Source of the DNA: Arthrobacter russicus
GTDB lineage: Bacteria; Actinomycetota; Actinomycetes; Actinomycetales; Micrococcaceae
DNA: 64,000 bases
NCBI RefSeq assembly: GCF_031454135.1
Contig: NZ_JAVDQF010000001.1
Coordinates: 3,658,001 to 3,722,000, forward strand
Direction: 5' to 3'
Positions 1-8,219 of the stretch are shown here, in pieces; position 1 is the stretch's first letter; each line of letters begins with the position of its first letter. A program made the translations under genes and the position numbers. The notes beneath the pieces were generated by a model. It was not told where the DNA came from. It did no database searches and saw nothing but the letters and a program-made list of their open reading frames with translations.

Positions 1-116
1 CTGCGGAAGGCCCGGTCGTCCTGGTCGATGATGGCTACCGAGTGCCCGGAGTCTTCCAGCGTATGCGCCAGCGTGGCGCCCACCCGGCCGCACCCCATGA
101 TCACGTAATGCGCCAC
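1..116 (-). CDS. trkA: TrkA-type K+ uptake regulator, N-terminus (partial)
   Basis: Only the first 38 or so codons are inside the window; the gene runs off the left edge. From a GTG at 116 the peptide begins VAHYVIMGCGRVGATLAHTL and continues into EDSGHSVAIIDQD. This is the first beta strand, glycine-rich loop (GCGRVG) and NAD-binding acidic strand end of an RCK/TrkA-N Rossmann domain. A good ribosome binding site (AGGAG) lies just upstream on the minus strand. Family members are cytosolic subunits gating Trk/Ktr potassium channels in response to nucleotides. It diverges from the KimA-like transporter, so both flanks of this intergenic region concern K+ uptake. Confidence 0.85.
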   Translation of the reverse strand, partial: MAHYVIMGCGRVGATLAHTLEDSGHSVAIIDQDDRAFR

Positions 117-371
117 TGGCTCTCCTCTTTTGTCGTACTGCTCGTGCTGCCGCGGTTTGCTGCGGTACCGGAGCCAATTGTAGGCACACGCTCCTGGTGG
201 CTGCAGCGTCGAAGCGGTCGGGTTCCGCAGCCCGGGTACCCGGGCTGCGACCGGCAGGCCCGTGCACCGTGGTACAGCGGTGGTACATTTGTGCAGTTGC
301 GGGCAGCTGGACGTACGCAGCACCAGGGCGGGTTCTTGCACTTGCCGCCGAATTTACGCAGAGTGGGAATC
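117..371. promoter_or_regulatory. Divergent trkA / kimA-like intergenic region with palindrome
   Basis: This 255-bp gap separates the divergent trkA and KimA-like genes. It holds a perfect 24-bp palindrome without a loop at 226-249 (centre CCCGGGTACCCGGG) and two direct GGTACA repeats at 271-276 and 282-287, 11 bp apart (about one helical turn). These look like protein-binding sites, but no regulator is identified. I searched for conserved parts of the ydaO c-di-AMP riboswitch and did not recognise one. Confidence 0.4.
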
Positions 372-2348
372 GTGCTGACCTTTTTCAACGCCCTGAAACG
401 GGTTCTCGTCGGACGGCCGTTCCGCAATGACCGGCTCGCGCACACCCTTTTGCCCAAACGCATCGCCTTGCCGATCTTCGCTTCGGATGCGCTTTCATCG
501 GTGGCCTACGCACCCGATGAAATCCTGCTGACCTTGGCTCTGGCCGGAGCCGCCGCGGTGACCATTTCGCCACTGGTCGGGCTGGCCGTGATGATCGTGC
601 TGATCACCGTGGTGGCTTCCTACCGGCAGAATGTGCACGCTTACCCGTCCGGCGGCGGCGACTACGAGATCGCGAACACCAACCTCGGCAAGTTCGCCGG
701 TCTGACCGTGGCTTCTGCGCTGCTGGTCGACTATGTGCTCACCGTCGCAGTTTCGATGTCCGCAGCGGCGAATTACTTGGCCACCGCGGTGCCCGGAATG
801 CACGGCAGCCAGGCCTGGATCGCGGTGATCGGCGTGGTGATCCTCGCCCTGGTCAACTTGCGTGGGATCAAAGAGGCCGGCACCGTTTTCGCGATCCCGA
901 CGTACATCTTCATGGTCTGCATCTTGGGCATGACTGTGGTCGGCATCATCCAAGGCGTGACCGGCACGTTGGGGCAAGCGCCGAGTGCGCAGTTCGAAAT
1001 CATCCCGGTGCCGGAGTACGAGCAGGGCATTGTGGGGCTGGCCGGCGCCTTTTTGCTGCTCCGGGCTTTTTCCTCCGGGGCTGCTGCCCTGACCGGCGTG
1101 GAAGCGATCAGCAACGGCGTGCCGAACTTCCGCAAGCCGAAGTCCAAGAACGCCGCCACCACGTTGTTGCTGCTCGGCGCGGTTGCGGCAGCGATGCTGG
1201 CCGGCATCCTCTACCTGGCCAATGCCACCAAAGTCCACATCGTGCAGGACCCGGCGACCGAGTTCCTGATCAATGGCCAACCGCCGCCCGCGGACTACGT
1301 GCAGAACCCGGCGATCAGCCAGATCGCTTCCACGGTCTTCGGTTCCGGATCGGTGATCTTCTTCATCATCGTGGCGGCCACCGGGGTGATCCTGGTGTTC
1401 GCTTCGAACACCGCCTTCAACGGGTTCCCGGTGTTGGCCTCGATCCTGGCCAAGGACGGCTATCTGCCGCGGCAGCTGCGCACCCGTGGCGACCGCTTGG
1501 CGTACAGCAACGGCGTGCTCGCTTTGGCAGCTGGCGCGCTCGTGCTGATCATCGCGTTCGACGCCGACGTGACGAAGCTGATCCAGCTGTACATCGTCGG
1601 CGTGTTCATCTCCTTCACGGCCAGCCAACTCGGCATGATCCTGCACTGGGGACGCCGGTTGAAGCTGGTCAAGGAGCGCGCGGAGCGGCTGCGGATCATC
1701 AAGTCGCGGACCATCAACACGCTGGGCTTCTCGATGACTTTGTCGGTTTTGGTGATCGTGTTGATCACCAAGTTCGAGCAGGGGGCTTGGATCGCCTTGT
1801 TGGCGATGCTGGTCCTGTTCCTGATCATGTGGAGCATCCAATCCCACTACCGCAATGTGGCCCGCGAGCTGGCGGTCGACGAGGATGCCTCGCCACGGGC
1901 ATTGCCCACTCGGGTGCACGCGGTGCTGCTGGTTTCGCACGTGCGCAAACCGGTGCTGCGGGCCCTGGCGTTCGCCCGGGCTTCGCGGCCCTCGCAGCTG
2001 GACGCGATCGTGGTGGATAACGATTCCGAGGAGACCCAGGAAACCGTTGCGCAGTGGGAGAAGCTGAAAATTCCGGTGCCGCTGACGGTCTTGGCCAGTC
2101 CGTACCGGGAAACCGTGACGCCGATCATGGAATACGTGAAAAACATCCGACGCGAATCGCCGAGGGACCTGATCGTGGTCTACATCCCGGAATACGTGGT
2201 GGGCAAATGGTGGGAACAGCTGGTGCACAACCAGACCGCGTTGCGAATCAAGACCAGGCTGCACTTCGAGCCCGGCGTCATGGTGGCATCCGTGCCGTGG
2301 CAGCTCAAGTCCTCGGAATCCGCTCGGCGTTTCCAAGAACTCGACTAG
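372..2348 (+). CDS. KimA-like high-affinity K+/H+ symporter (APC superfamily)
   Basis: A 658-residue membrane protein of the APC superfamily, usually labelled amino acid permease. It matches Bacillus KimA over its whole length, including the cytosolic C-terminal domain ending in VMVASVPWQLK. Residues known to bind K+ in KimA appear in order: D39 and Y46 in FASDALSSVAY, D120, T124 and S128 in DYVLTVAVS, and T241 and E244 in ALTGVEAISN. About 12 transmembrane segments span residues 30-480. GTG at 372 is chosen because the protein then starts LTFFNALKRVL as in relatives; GTG at 363 is the alternative. An open frame extends much further upstream but is not protein-like. Adjacency to trkA supports potassium transport; the substrate remains inferred. 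Confidence 0.8.
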   Translation: MLTFFNALKRVLVGRPFRNDRLAHTLLPKRIALPIFASDALSSVAYAPDEILLTLALAGAAAVTISPLVGLAVMIVLITVVASYRQNVHAYPSGGGDYEIANTNLGKFAGLTVASALLVDYVLTVAVSMSAAANYLATAVPGMHGSQAWIAVIGVVILALVNLRGIKEAGTVFAIPTYIFMVCILGMTVVGIIQGVTGTLGQAPSAQFEIIPVPEYEQGIVGLAGAFLLLRAFSSGAAALTGVEAISNGVPNFRKPKSKNAATTLLLLGAVAAAMLAGILYLANATKVHIVQDPATEFLINGQPPPADYVQNPAISQIASTVFGSGSVIFFIIVAATGVILVFASNTAFNGFPVLASILAKDGYLPRQLRTRGDRLAYSNGVLALAAGALVLIIAFDADVTKLIQLYIVGVFISFTASQLGMILHWGRRLKLVKERAERLRIIKSRTINTLGFSMTLSVLVIVLITKFEQGAWIALLAMLVLFLIMWSIQSHYRNVARELAVDEDASPRALPTRVHAVLLVSHVRKPVLRALAFARASRPSQLDAIVVDNDSEETQETVAQWEKLKIPVPLTVLASPYRETVTPIMEYVKNIRRESPRDLIVVYIPEYVVGKWWEQLVHNQTALRIKTRLHFEPGVMVASVPWQLKSSESARRFQELD

Positions 2349-2412
2349 ATGACTGAAACGCAGATGACTGAAGCACAGATGACTGAGGCACGGGTAGATG
2401 ACTGAGGCGCAG
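2349..2412 (+). repeat. 15-bp tandem repeat duplicating the start of the methyltransferase gene
   Basis: Directly after the stop codon of the KimA-like gene there are four copies of ATGACTGA(A/G)(G/A)C(G/A)C, starting at 2349, 2364, 2379 and 2398. Each reads ATG-ACT-GA(A/G) and so encodes Met-Thr-Glu. The third copy is 19 bp instead of 15, so only the last ATG (2398) is in frame with the methyltransferase. Reading from 2349 gives an 18-codon peptide that stops at the TGA inside the fourth copy. Copy-number change would add or remove competing start codons. Confidence 0.85.
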
Positions 2413-3939
2413 GGCAAGCGCGAGGTGCCGGGAACAGCCGGCGCTGCGACGAAGGAAGTAATTCTGGAGATCGGTCCGGTGGCGCATGGCGGCCACTTCG
2501 TCGCCCGCTTGGCGGGGGATGCCGGTTCGACGGGATATGCCGATTCGGCGGGGGATACCGATTCGATGGGGAATGCCGGCTCGGCCGGGGACCGATCCGG
2601 TGCAGTGTCGGATGATGCTGCCGTCGCCGGGTCCGGGCTGGCCAAAGCCAGCCGCCGGGTGGTCTTCGTGCGGCATGCGGTGCCCGGCGAACGGGTCCGG
2701 GCGATCCTGACCGAAGCTGAAGCAGATGCGGCATTCTGGCGCGCCGACGTGGTCGAAGTGCTTGCTGAATCGGTGGAATTCGCCGGGGCCCGGGTGGCCC
2801 ATTTCTGGCCGGAGGCGGACTCCGGCCGAGCACATTCCGCAGGGACGTTGCCGATCGGCGGCGCGGAATTCGGGCATCTGCGTCTGCCGGCGCAGCGGGC
2901 CTTGAAAGCCATGGTTTTGGCCGAGCAATTGCAGCGGCTCGCCGGACTCGAGGTGACCACTGAGGTGCAGGAGGTTCCGGGTGAAGATCCGACCGGCCTG
3001 GGTTGGCGGACCCGGACCGGATTCGCGGTCACTCCCGAGGGCCGGCTCGGCATGCATGCGCACCGCTCGCATGAGGTGATTGCGGTCCAGGACATGCCGC
3101 TGGCCGACCGGAGGATCCGGGATCTGGCGTTGTGGGATCTGGACTTCAGCGGACTCGATCGTGTCGAAGTGGCAGCGCCGACGTCGGGGGACGGTCCGTT
3201 GGTCTTGCTCTCCGGAACGAAGCAGGCGGCGGCGCGGCTTGCCCGGGAACTGCCCGGCGGAGTTTCCGCAGCCCACTGGGACGCCAAGAGCAGCCGGGTC
3301 TCGGCGCTGCGTGGCCGCCCGTGGTTGCGCGAATCGGTGCCGGCTACGCCGGGATCGGGTTCCGCCCCGGAATTCCGGGTCAGTGGTGACGGATTCTGGC
3401 AGATCCACCGCAAGGCCCCGGAGGTGCTTTCGGACACGGTACGCGCGTATCTGGGCGACTTCCTCAGTGCCGGATCGGCTGCTGCGGACCTCTATGCCGG
3501 AGCGGGATTGTTCACGTCGCTGCTCGCCGATGCCGTCGGCCCCACCGGGAGGGTGCTTTCCATCGAGGGCTCGCCGGTGACCAGCAAAGACGCGATGCGC
3601 AATTTCGACGGCCGCGCCGAGGTGCTGGTCCGGCCCGGCCGGGTGGATCGGGTGCTTGCGGCGGTGGCTCGGGAAAACGGGGTGCTGCCCGGTGCCGGCA
3701 AGCTCGATGCCGTAGTTCTGGACCCGCCGCGTGCCGGGGCGGGCAAAAATGTGGTGAAACAGATTTGCGCCAGCGGGGCGCGAGCGGTGGCTTACGTTTC
3801 CTGCGATCCGGCATCATTCGCCCGCGACGTGGCGTACTTTGCTGCTGAGGGTTGGCAGTTGGCCGAGTTGCGCGCCTTCGACCTCTACCCGAACACTCAC
3901 CACTTGGAAACCGCGGCCCTGCTGCTGCCGACCGCCTGA
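2398..3939 (+). CDS. TrmA/RumA-family SAM-dependent RNA m5U methyltransferase
   Basis: A 513-residue protein with an N-terminal TRAM domain (about residues 18-100) and a C-terminal Rossmann methyltransferase domain. Motifs seen: DLYAGAGLFT (SAM binding), LDPPRAGA, AYVSCDPASF with the catalytic Cys469, and HHLETAALL with the proton-abstracting Glu504. The family makes 5-methyluridine in tRNA or 23S rRNA; which RNA is modified here cannot be told. The usual 4Fe-4S cysteine cluster of RumA is absent, as in many actinobacterial relatives. The TRAM domain is interrupted at residues 40-85 by a Gly/Asp/Ser-rich repeat insert. It follows the KimA-like gene by only 49 bp, so the two are probably co-transcribed. 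Confidence 0.85.
   Translation: MTEAQGKREVPGTAGAATKEVILEIGPVAHGGHFVARLAGDAGSTGYADSAGDTDSMGNAGSAGDRSGAVSDDAAVAGSGLAKASRRVVFVRHAVPGERVRAILTEAEADAAFWRADVVEVLAESVEFAGARVAHFWPEADSGRAHSAGTLPIGGAEFGHLRLPAQRALKAMVLAEQLQRLAGLEVTTEVQEVPGEDPTGLGWRTRTGFAVTPEGRLGMHAHRSHEVIAVQDMPLADRRIRDLALWDLDFSGLDRVEVAAPTSGDGPLVLLSGTKQAAARLARELPGGVSAAHWDAKSSRVSALRGRPWLRESVPATPGSGSAPEFRVSGDGFWQIHRKAPEVLSDTVRAYLGDFLSAGSAAADLYAGAGLFTSLLADAVGPTGRVLSIEGSPVTSKDAMRNFDGRAEVLVRPGRVDRVLAAVARENGVLPGAGKLDAVVLDPPRAGAGKNVVKQICASGARAVAYVSCDPASFARDVAYFAAEGWQLAELRAFDLYPNTHHLETAALLLPTA
2515..2586 (+). repeat. 18-bp coding minisatellite inside the TRAM domain
   Basis: Four in-frame 18-bp units encode the hexapeptides GDAGST, GYADSA, GDTDSM and GNAGSA, followed by a degenerate GDRSGA. 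They lie between the two halves of the TRAM domain (ARLAG before, RRVVFVRHAVPGERV after), where relatives usually have a short turn. The unit length keeps the frame, so copy changes should be tolerated. Confidence 0.85.
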
Positions 3940-4020
3940 GCCGACCCCGACGAGGCGCACCGCACAAAGCGCCTGTGGCCAGGCGCACGTGACGGGGTGG
4001 CTTGACTGGCTTGGCCCGGC

Positions 4021-5442
4021 CTAGGCCACCGCATCCAGTCGGTGATAATTGTTCCGCAAGGCGCGCTGTTGCGGATCGATCCATGGCGGCGGTCTGAACC
4101 GGGGGAGTCCTAGCCGGTTGTCCAGCTGCCAATCGCCTTGGTGGATCAGATGGTGGTGATGCGAGCAGAGCAGCGCGCCGTTCTGGACCGAGGTCGCACC
4201 GCCGTCCCGCCAGCTTTGGATGTGGTGCGCTTCGCACCAACTGGCCGGGATCGTGCAATCCGGGAAAGTGCAACCGCGATCCCGGGCGAAGAGCGCAGCC
4301 CGCTGGCTCCGGCTGAACAAACGTCGTCTGCGGCCGAGGTCGAGCACCTCGCCGGCTCCGCCGAGGACTACCGGGATCAGCTCGGCGTCACAAGCGATCC
4401 GGCGAATGGTTCCCGGGTTGATCGGGCCGGTGAACTCTGCGGAGGAAACCATGGCAGCAGCGCCCCCGGAGCCGGAGCGCCCGGGACGTCGGGAGTGGAT
4501 TTCGCCGAGCAAATGCCGGTAGTCGATGGTGACTTGGACCTGTGGCCTGTGCCCGCCGGTTGCCGGCAACGAATCGGTGCTCAGCGCTGCGGCCAGGGCA
4601 CTGACCAGGGTGTCGAGCTGCCGCTGCGGCGCACTCCGTCGATCTGCTGGGGCGTCCGCCTGGCCGCGGTTCCCGCTACTGTTCCCGCTACTGCGCGGGT
4701 TGTTCCCAGCATTCAGCACGGCCAGCAAGGTTTCGGTCTGGGCTGGATCGGCCCAAAGCTCGAAATGGTTCAGTCCGCGGTATTCGCCACGTCGGAAAAG
4801 CCCTTGCCGGTGTTTCAGCTCGGATTCCTCCGGCGCAGTGCCGTCCTGGTCCAAAAGCGTCAGCCATCGTTTGACCAGCGGGCTCAGGAAATCAGGGTCC
4901 CGCGCAACCAGCGCTTCGGCCAGACTCGTTTCCATCCGGCCCAGCAGCTCGGAATCCTGCGGGTGAAGCTGCTGCGGCCAGGACCGGCCACGGAGGATGC
5001 TCTGCGCGGTGTCGAGCGCATCCATCGCTTTGCTGAGCCCCTGCAGGCAGGCGGCACCGCTGCTGGCCACCACGCCGAGCCGCGGGTATCCGGCCGGAAC
5101 CGGTTCTCCGGTCAGGCTGTGCGCCGGCAAGAGTTTCCCAGCCACGCCGAGCCGGCGCTTGGCCTCGCTCCGGGGGATGCGCAGCCGGGCCTGCAGGAAA
5201 TCCGCGGTATTGCGGAACGGCGCCCGGGCTGCGGCCGGACAATCACGATCGATGGCTGCTGCGGCCAGGACTTGGCCGTAAGCCACCTGCCGGGCCAACG
5301 CCTCGAGGGCATCGGCCGCGGCCAGCAGTTCGGCGGCATTTGACGAGTCGAAGCAGCCAAGGAGTCCGGCAATTGCCTCGGCCGCCGTGCCCCGAGCCCG
5401 CGCTATGCGGGCTTCGGCAGTCGACGGAGCGTGGGTTCCCAT
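4021..5442 (-). CDS. DUF222 / HNH endonuclease domain protein (13E12-like)
   Basis: A 473-residue protein with the two-part layout typical of the actinobacterial 13E12 repeat family: an N-terminal helical DUF222 region (about residues 20-330) and a C-terminal HNH nuclease domain. The HNH part shows CTFPDC, then CEAHHIQSW (His406-His407), an Asn in the middle (SVQNGALLC) and SHHHHLIH. It should bind a metal and cut DNA, but the biological target of this family is not known. The gene is monocistronic, convergent with the methyltransferase. Its promoter contains a LexA-like box, suggesting induction by DNA damage. The family is multi-copy in many actinobacteria and behaves like a dispersed repeat. 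Confidence 0.85.
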   Translation of the reverse strand: MGTHAPSTAEARIARARGTAAEAIAGLLGCFDSSNAAELLAAADALEALARQVAYGQVLAAAAIDRDCPAAARAPFRNTADFLQARLRIPRSEAKRRLGVAGKLLPAHSLTGEPVPAGYPRLGVVASSGAACLQGLSKAMDALDTAQSILRGRSWPQQLHPQDSELLGRMETSLAEALVARDPDFLSPLVKRWLTLLDQDGTAPEESELKHRQGLFRRGEYRGLNHFELWADPAQTETLLAVLNAGNNPRSSGNSSGNRGQADAPADRRSAPQRQLDTLVSALAAALSTDSLPATGGHRPQVQVTIDYRHLLGEIHSRRPGRSGSGGAAAMVSSAEFTGPINPGTIRRIACDAELIPVVLGGAGEVLDLGRRRRLFSRSQRAALFARDRGCTFPDCTIPASWCEAHHIQSWRDGGATSVQNGALLCSHHHHLIHQGDWQLDNRLGLPRFRPPPWIDPQQRALRNNYHRLDAVA

Positions 5443-5448
5443 GAACTG

Positions 5449-5478
5449 ATTTTACTAGAACAAATATTCGATGACCAA
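5449..5478 (-). promoter_or_regulatory. Promoter with embedded LexA-like SOS box for the HNH gene
   Basis: On the minus strand a -35 element TTGGTC (5473-5478) and a -10 element TAAAAT (5449-5454) are 18 bp apart. The spacer holds the 16-bp near-palindrome TCGAATATTTGTTCTA (5456-5471), which matches 10 of 12 defined positions of the mycobacterial SOS box TCGAAC-N4-GTTCGA. The -10 ends 6 bp before the ATG, so the transcript may be leaderless. LexA bound here would cover the polymerase site. Confidence 0.6.
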
Positions 5479-5630
5479 GCTGCCATTGCAGCACTGTGGA
5501 TAACCGGAGACGCCCCGGGCCGCCGGCGTCCGGGCTTCCCGAACAGCCCTGTCTACTCCCGGTGGCTGGGCTTAATTCATACTCAAGAGTGATTTCCGGG
5601 TTCCGGCAACCGCATAGAGTTGAACCTAAT

Positions 5631-8144
5631 ATGAGCAGCTCAACTCGCCCCGCGCCCAGTCATGCCGAAGTCAAACAACGCGCTCGCCTCGAGTCGATGG
5701 CGGCGGCCAAAAAGCAGCTTGCCGCCGTCGACGAAACGACGCTGGCCGCGTCCGGGCTGAGTTCCGGCCAGGTCGCGGAGCGGCTCGCGTTGGACCTGGG
5801 AAACGCGGTGCCGAACGATTCCAGCCGGACCATCGGCCAGATCCTGCGCGCCAACCTCTTGACTTTGTTCAACATCGTGCTGGGCATCTGTCTCGTGATC
5901 GTGCTGCTGGTCGGCAAGTGGCAGGATGCGCTTTTCGGTTTCATCGTGATCGCGAACGCCGCGATCGGCGTCGTGCAGGAATACCGCGCCAAGCGCACCC
6001 TGGACCGGTTGGCCGTGCTCAACGCGCCCAAAGCCCGGGCGCTGCGCGACGGCGTCGTCCAGGACATCCAGGTGGAACACGTCGTCTACGACGATGTCCT
6101 GGTGCTGCGCACCGGAGACCAGGTGCCGGCGGACGCCGAAGTGCTCAGCGTAGCGGGCCTGGAAATCGACGAGTCGCTGCTGACCGGAGAGTCCGATCCG
6201 ATCGACAAGAGCCCCGGCGACGAGGTGCTGTCTGGTTCCGCGGTGGTTTCCGGATCCGGCACCGTGCGGGTGCAGCGGGTCGGCATCGAGTCCTTCGCCT
6301 CCAAACTCACCGCCGAGGCCAAGCGGTTTTCCCTGGTGAACTCGGAGATCCGCAACTCGATCAACAAGATCGTGCTCTACATCACCTGGGCGTTGGTGCC
6401 GATCATCATTCTGGTGATCAACGGCCAGATGCAGGCCAAAGGCGGTTGGGGAGTGGCCCTGGGCAACGGGGACTGGAAGGAAGCGGTGGTCTCCGCAGTC
6501 GCCTCGATCGTGGCGATGATCCCGGAAGGCTTGGTGCTGTTGACCAGTATCTCCTTCGGCCTGGCCGCGATGACCTTGGCCCGGCGCCAGGTTTTGGTCC
6601 AGGAATTGCCTGCGGTCGAGGGGCTGGCCCGGGTGGACATGGTCTGCCTGGACAAAACCGGCACGCTCACCGAAGGCGAGATCGTGTTCGACGCCGAGCA
6701 GCAGCTCAATGATGTGCCGGGCTGGCGTGCGGCGTTGGCCTGGATCGGCGCGGACGACAACGCGAATGCCACCGCGGCCTGCCTCGCCGTCGAGTACCAC
6801 ACCGGGCCCACGAAGCCGGCCTTGTCCAGCGTTCCGTTCAACAGCGCGCGGAAGTGGAGCGCGGTGTGCTTCGAAGCCGAAGGCGCCGCCGGTGACGGGG
6901 TTTCGACCTGGGTCTTCGGCGCACCCGAAATGGTCCTCGATGCCGGAGCCGCGGAGCACCGGGCAGCGCTGGCACAAGCCGGCAGCCTGGCTGAAAAAGG
7001 CTTGCGTGCTTTGATCCTGGCCAACAGCGGCGAGCGGATCGAAGACGAGGCGATCCCGGCGGCGCTGGTCCCGGTGGCGATCCTGACTTTCCGCGAGAAA
7101 GTCCGTCCGGACGCCGGGGAAACCTTGGCGTATTTCCGCGAGCAGGGCGTGCAGCTGCGGGTGATTTCCGGGGACAACCCCCGGACCGTGGCAGCGGTGG
7201 CCCGCGAAGTCGGCTTCGAAAACGTCGGTCAGGGCTACGACGCCCGGCAGCTGCCCGAGGACCTCGACGAACTCGGCGAAGTGCTGGCGAAGGAGCAAGT
7301 GCTCGGCCGGGTCACCCCGGAACAGAAGAAGTCGATCGTGCTGGCTTTGCAGAAGCGCGGCCATGTGGTGGCGATGACCGGGGACGGCGTCAACGACGCG
7401 CTCGCGCTGAAAAACGCGGACATCGGGATCGCGATGGGTTCCGGTGCCGCCGCGACCAAGGCGGTGTCCCGTCTGGTGCTTTTGGACGGCCAGTTCTCCC
7501 GGATGCCCGGGGTGGTGGCCGAAGGGCGCCGAGTGATTGCCAACGTGGAGCGGGTGGCGAACCTGTTCCTGACCAAGACCGCGCACGCGGTGATCATTTC
7601 CCTGGTAATCGGGGTGCTGCTCTGGCAGTACCCGTTCCTGCCCCGGCAGCTCTCGATCACCAGCGCACTGACCATCGGCATCCCGGCGTTCTTCCTGGCG
7701 CTGCTGCCGAACAAGCGCCGGTACCAGCCGGGATTCCTGCGCCGGGTGTTGTCCTTCTCGATCCCGGTGGGTGCCGTGATCGCGGCCTGCATCATCGGCG
7801 TCTACAGCTTCTCCAGGGCCTTCCCGGACGCGAGCCTGGATCCGGCCGGCCAGTTGCAGGACGGCCGGACGGCGGCGACCATGACGATCCTGTTGCTTTC
7901 GCTCTGGGTGCTCGCGGTGCTCGCCCGGCCGTTCGACCGCTGGCGGGCGCTGCTGGTGGGCGCGATGTTCCTGTTGCTGGTCCTGGTTTTCGTGGTGCCG
8001 TTCTCGCGGACCTTCTTCGCGCTCGCGGTGCCCAGCGGAACCCTGTTGGCGGTTACCATAGGAGTAGTGGTTCTTGGCTGTGCGGTGATCGAAATCCTGT
8101 ACCGGATCCTCAAACGCCGTGGTGCCGTCTCCGAACGGGAGTAA
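5631..8144 (+). CDS. ctpE: CtpE-like cation-transporting P-type ATPase
   Basis: An 837-residue P-type ATPase. Order of parts: N-terminal cytosolic stretch with GLSSGQVAERLA, first membrane hairpin, actuator domain with LTGESDP, membrane segment with MIPEGL, phosphorylation motif DKTGT (Asp341), nucleotide domain, MTGDGVNDALALKNADIG hinge, and six C-terminal membrane segments. The layout and sequence resemble mycobacterial CtpE, reported as a Ca2+ uptake ATPase; the ion here is inferred from that. ATG 5631 is chosen over upstream in-frame starts because it matches the family N-terminus. There is no clear Shine-Dalgarno, and TAGAGT 10 bp upstream could be a -10 giving a near-leaderless mRNA. 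No heavy-metal binding domain is present. Confidence 0.85.
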   Translation: MSSSTRPAPSHAEVKQRARLESMAAAKKQLAAVDETTLAASGLSSGQVAERLALDLGNAVPNDSSRTIGQILRANLLTLFNIVLGICLVIVLLVGKWQDALFGFIVIANAAIGVVQEYRAKRTLDRLAVLNAPKARALRDGVVQDIQVEHVVYDDVLVLRTGDQVPADAEVLSVAGLEIDESLLTGESDPIDKSPGDEVLSGSAVVSGSGTVRVQRVGIESFASKLTAEAKRFSLVNSEIRNSINKIVLYITWALVPIIILVINGQMQAKGGWGVALGNGDWKEAVVSAVASIVAMIPEGLVLLTSISFGLAAMTLARRQVLVQELPAVEGLARVDMVCLDKTGTLTEGEIVFDAEQQLNDVPGWRAALAWIGADDNANATAACLAVEYHTGPTKPALSSVPFNSARKWSAVCFEAEGAAGDGVSTWVFGAPEMVLDAGAAEHRAALAQAGSLAEKGLRALILANSGERIEDEAIPAALVPVAILTFREKVRPDAGETLAYFREQGVQLRVISGDNPRTVAAVAREVGFENVGQGYDARQLPEDLDELGEVLAKEQVLGRVTPEQKKSIVLALQKRGHVVAMTGDGVNDALALKNADIGIAMGSGAAATKAVSRLVLLDGQFSRMPGVVAEGRRVIANVERVANLFLTKTAHAVIISLVIGVLLWQYPFLPRQLSITSALTIGIPAFFLALLPNKRRYQPGFLRRVLSFSIPVGAVIAACIIGVYSFSRAFPDASLDPAGQLQDGRTAATMTILLLSLWVLAVLARPFDRWRALLVGAMFLLLVLVFVVPFSRTFFALAVPSGTLLAVTIGVVVLGCAVIEILYRILKRRGAVSERE

Positions 8145-8148
8145 TTGC

Positions 8149-8162
8149 TTAGGCGTACCTAA
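8149..8162. promoter_or_regulatory. TTAGG-N4-CCTAA palindrome upstream of aconitase
   Basis: A 14-bp inverted repeat, TTAGG CGTA CCTAA, lies 5 bp after the ATPase stop and 57 bp before the acnA start. The half-sites resemble those of DtxR/IdeR iron boxes, but the central spacing is shorter than in the 19-bp IdeR consensus. An iron- or metabolite-responsive operator for the iron-sulfur enzyme is plausible but unproven. Confidence 0.35.
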
Positions 8163-8219
8163 CTAGCGACCTGACTCTCGCGAGACAAAGATAAAAGCTG
8201 AGGCGAGAGGAGTCCTGTT

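Noticed and set aside
42-371. Long N-terminal extension of the KimA-like protein
   Set aside because: It overlaps trkA on the other strand and has no conserved sequence; KimA relatives start near LTFFNALKRVL.
117-371. c-di-AMP (ydaO) riboswitch before the KimA-like gene
   Set aside because: Expected because Bacillus kimA has one, but I could not find the conserved ydaO blocks here.
495-3437. 980-codon open frame on the minus strand across the KimA-like and methyltransferase genes
   Set aside because: It is antisense to two genes with clear family motifs, its translation is rich in Arg, His, Pro and Ser with no domain, and it reflects the GC-rich third-codon bias of the plus strand.
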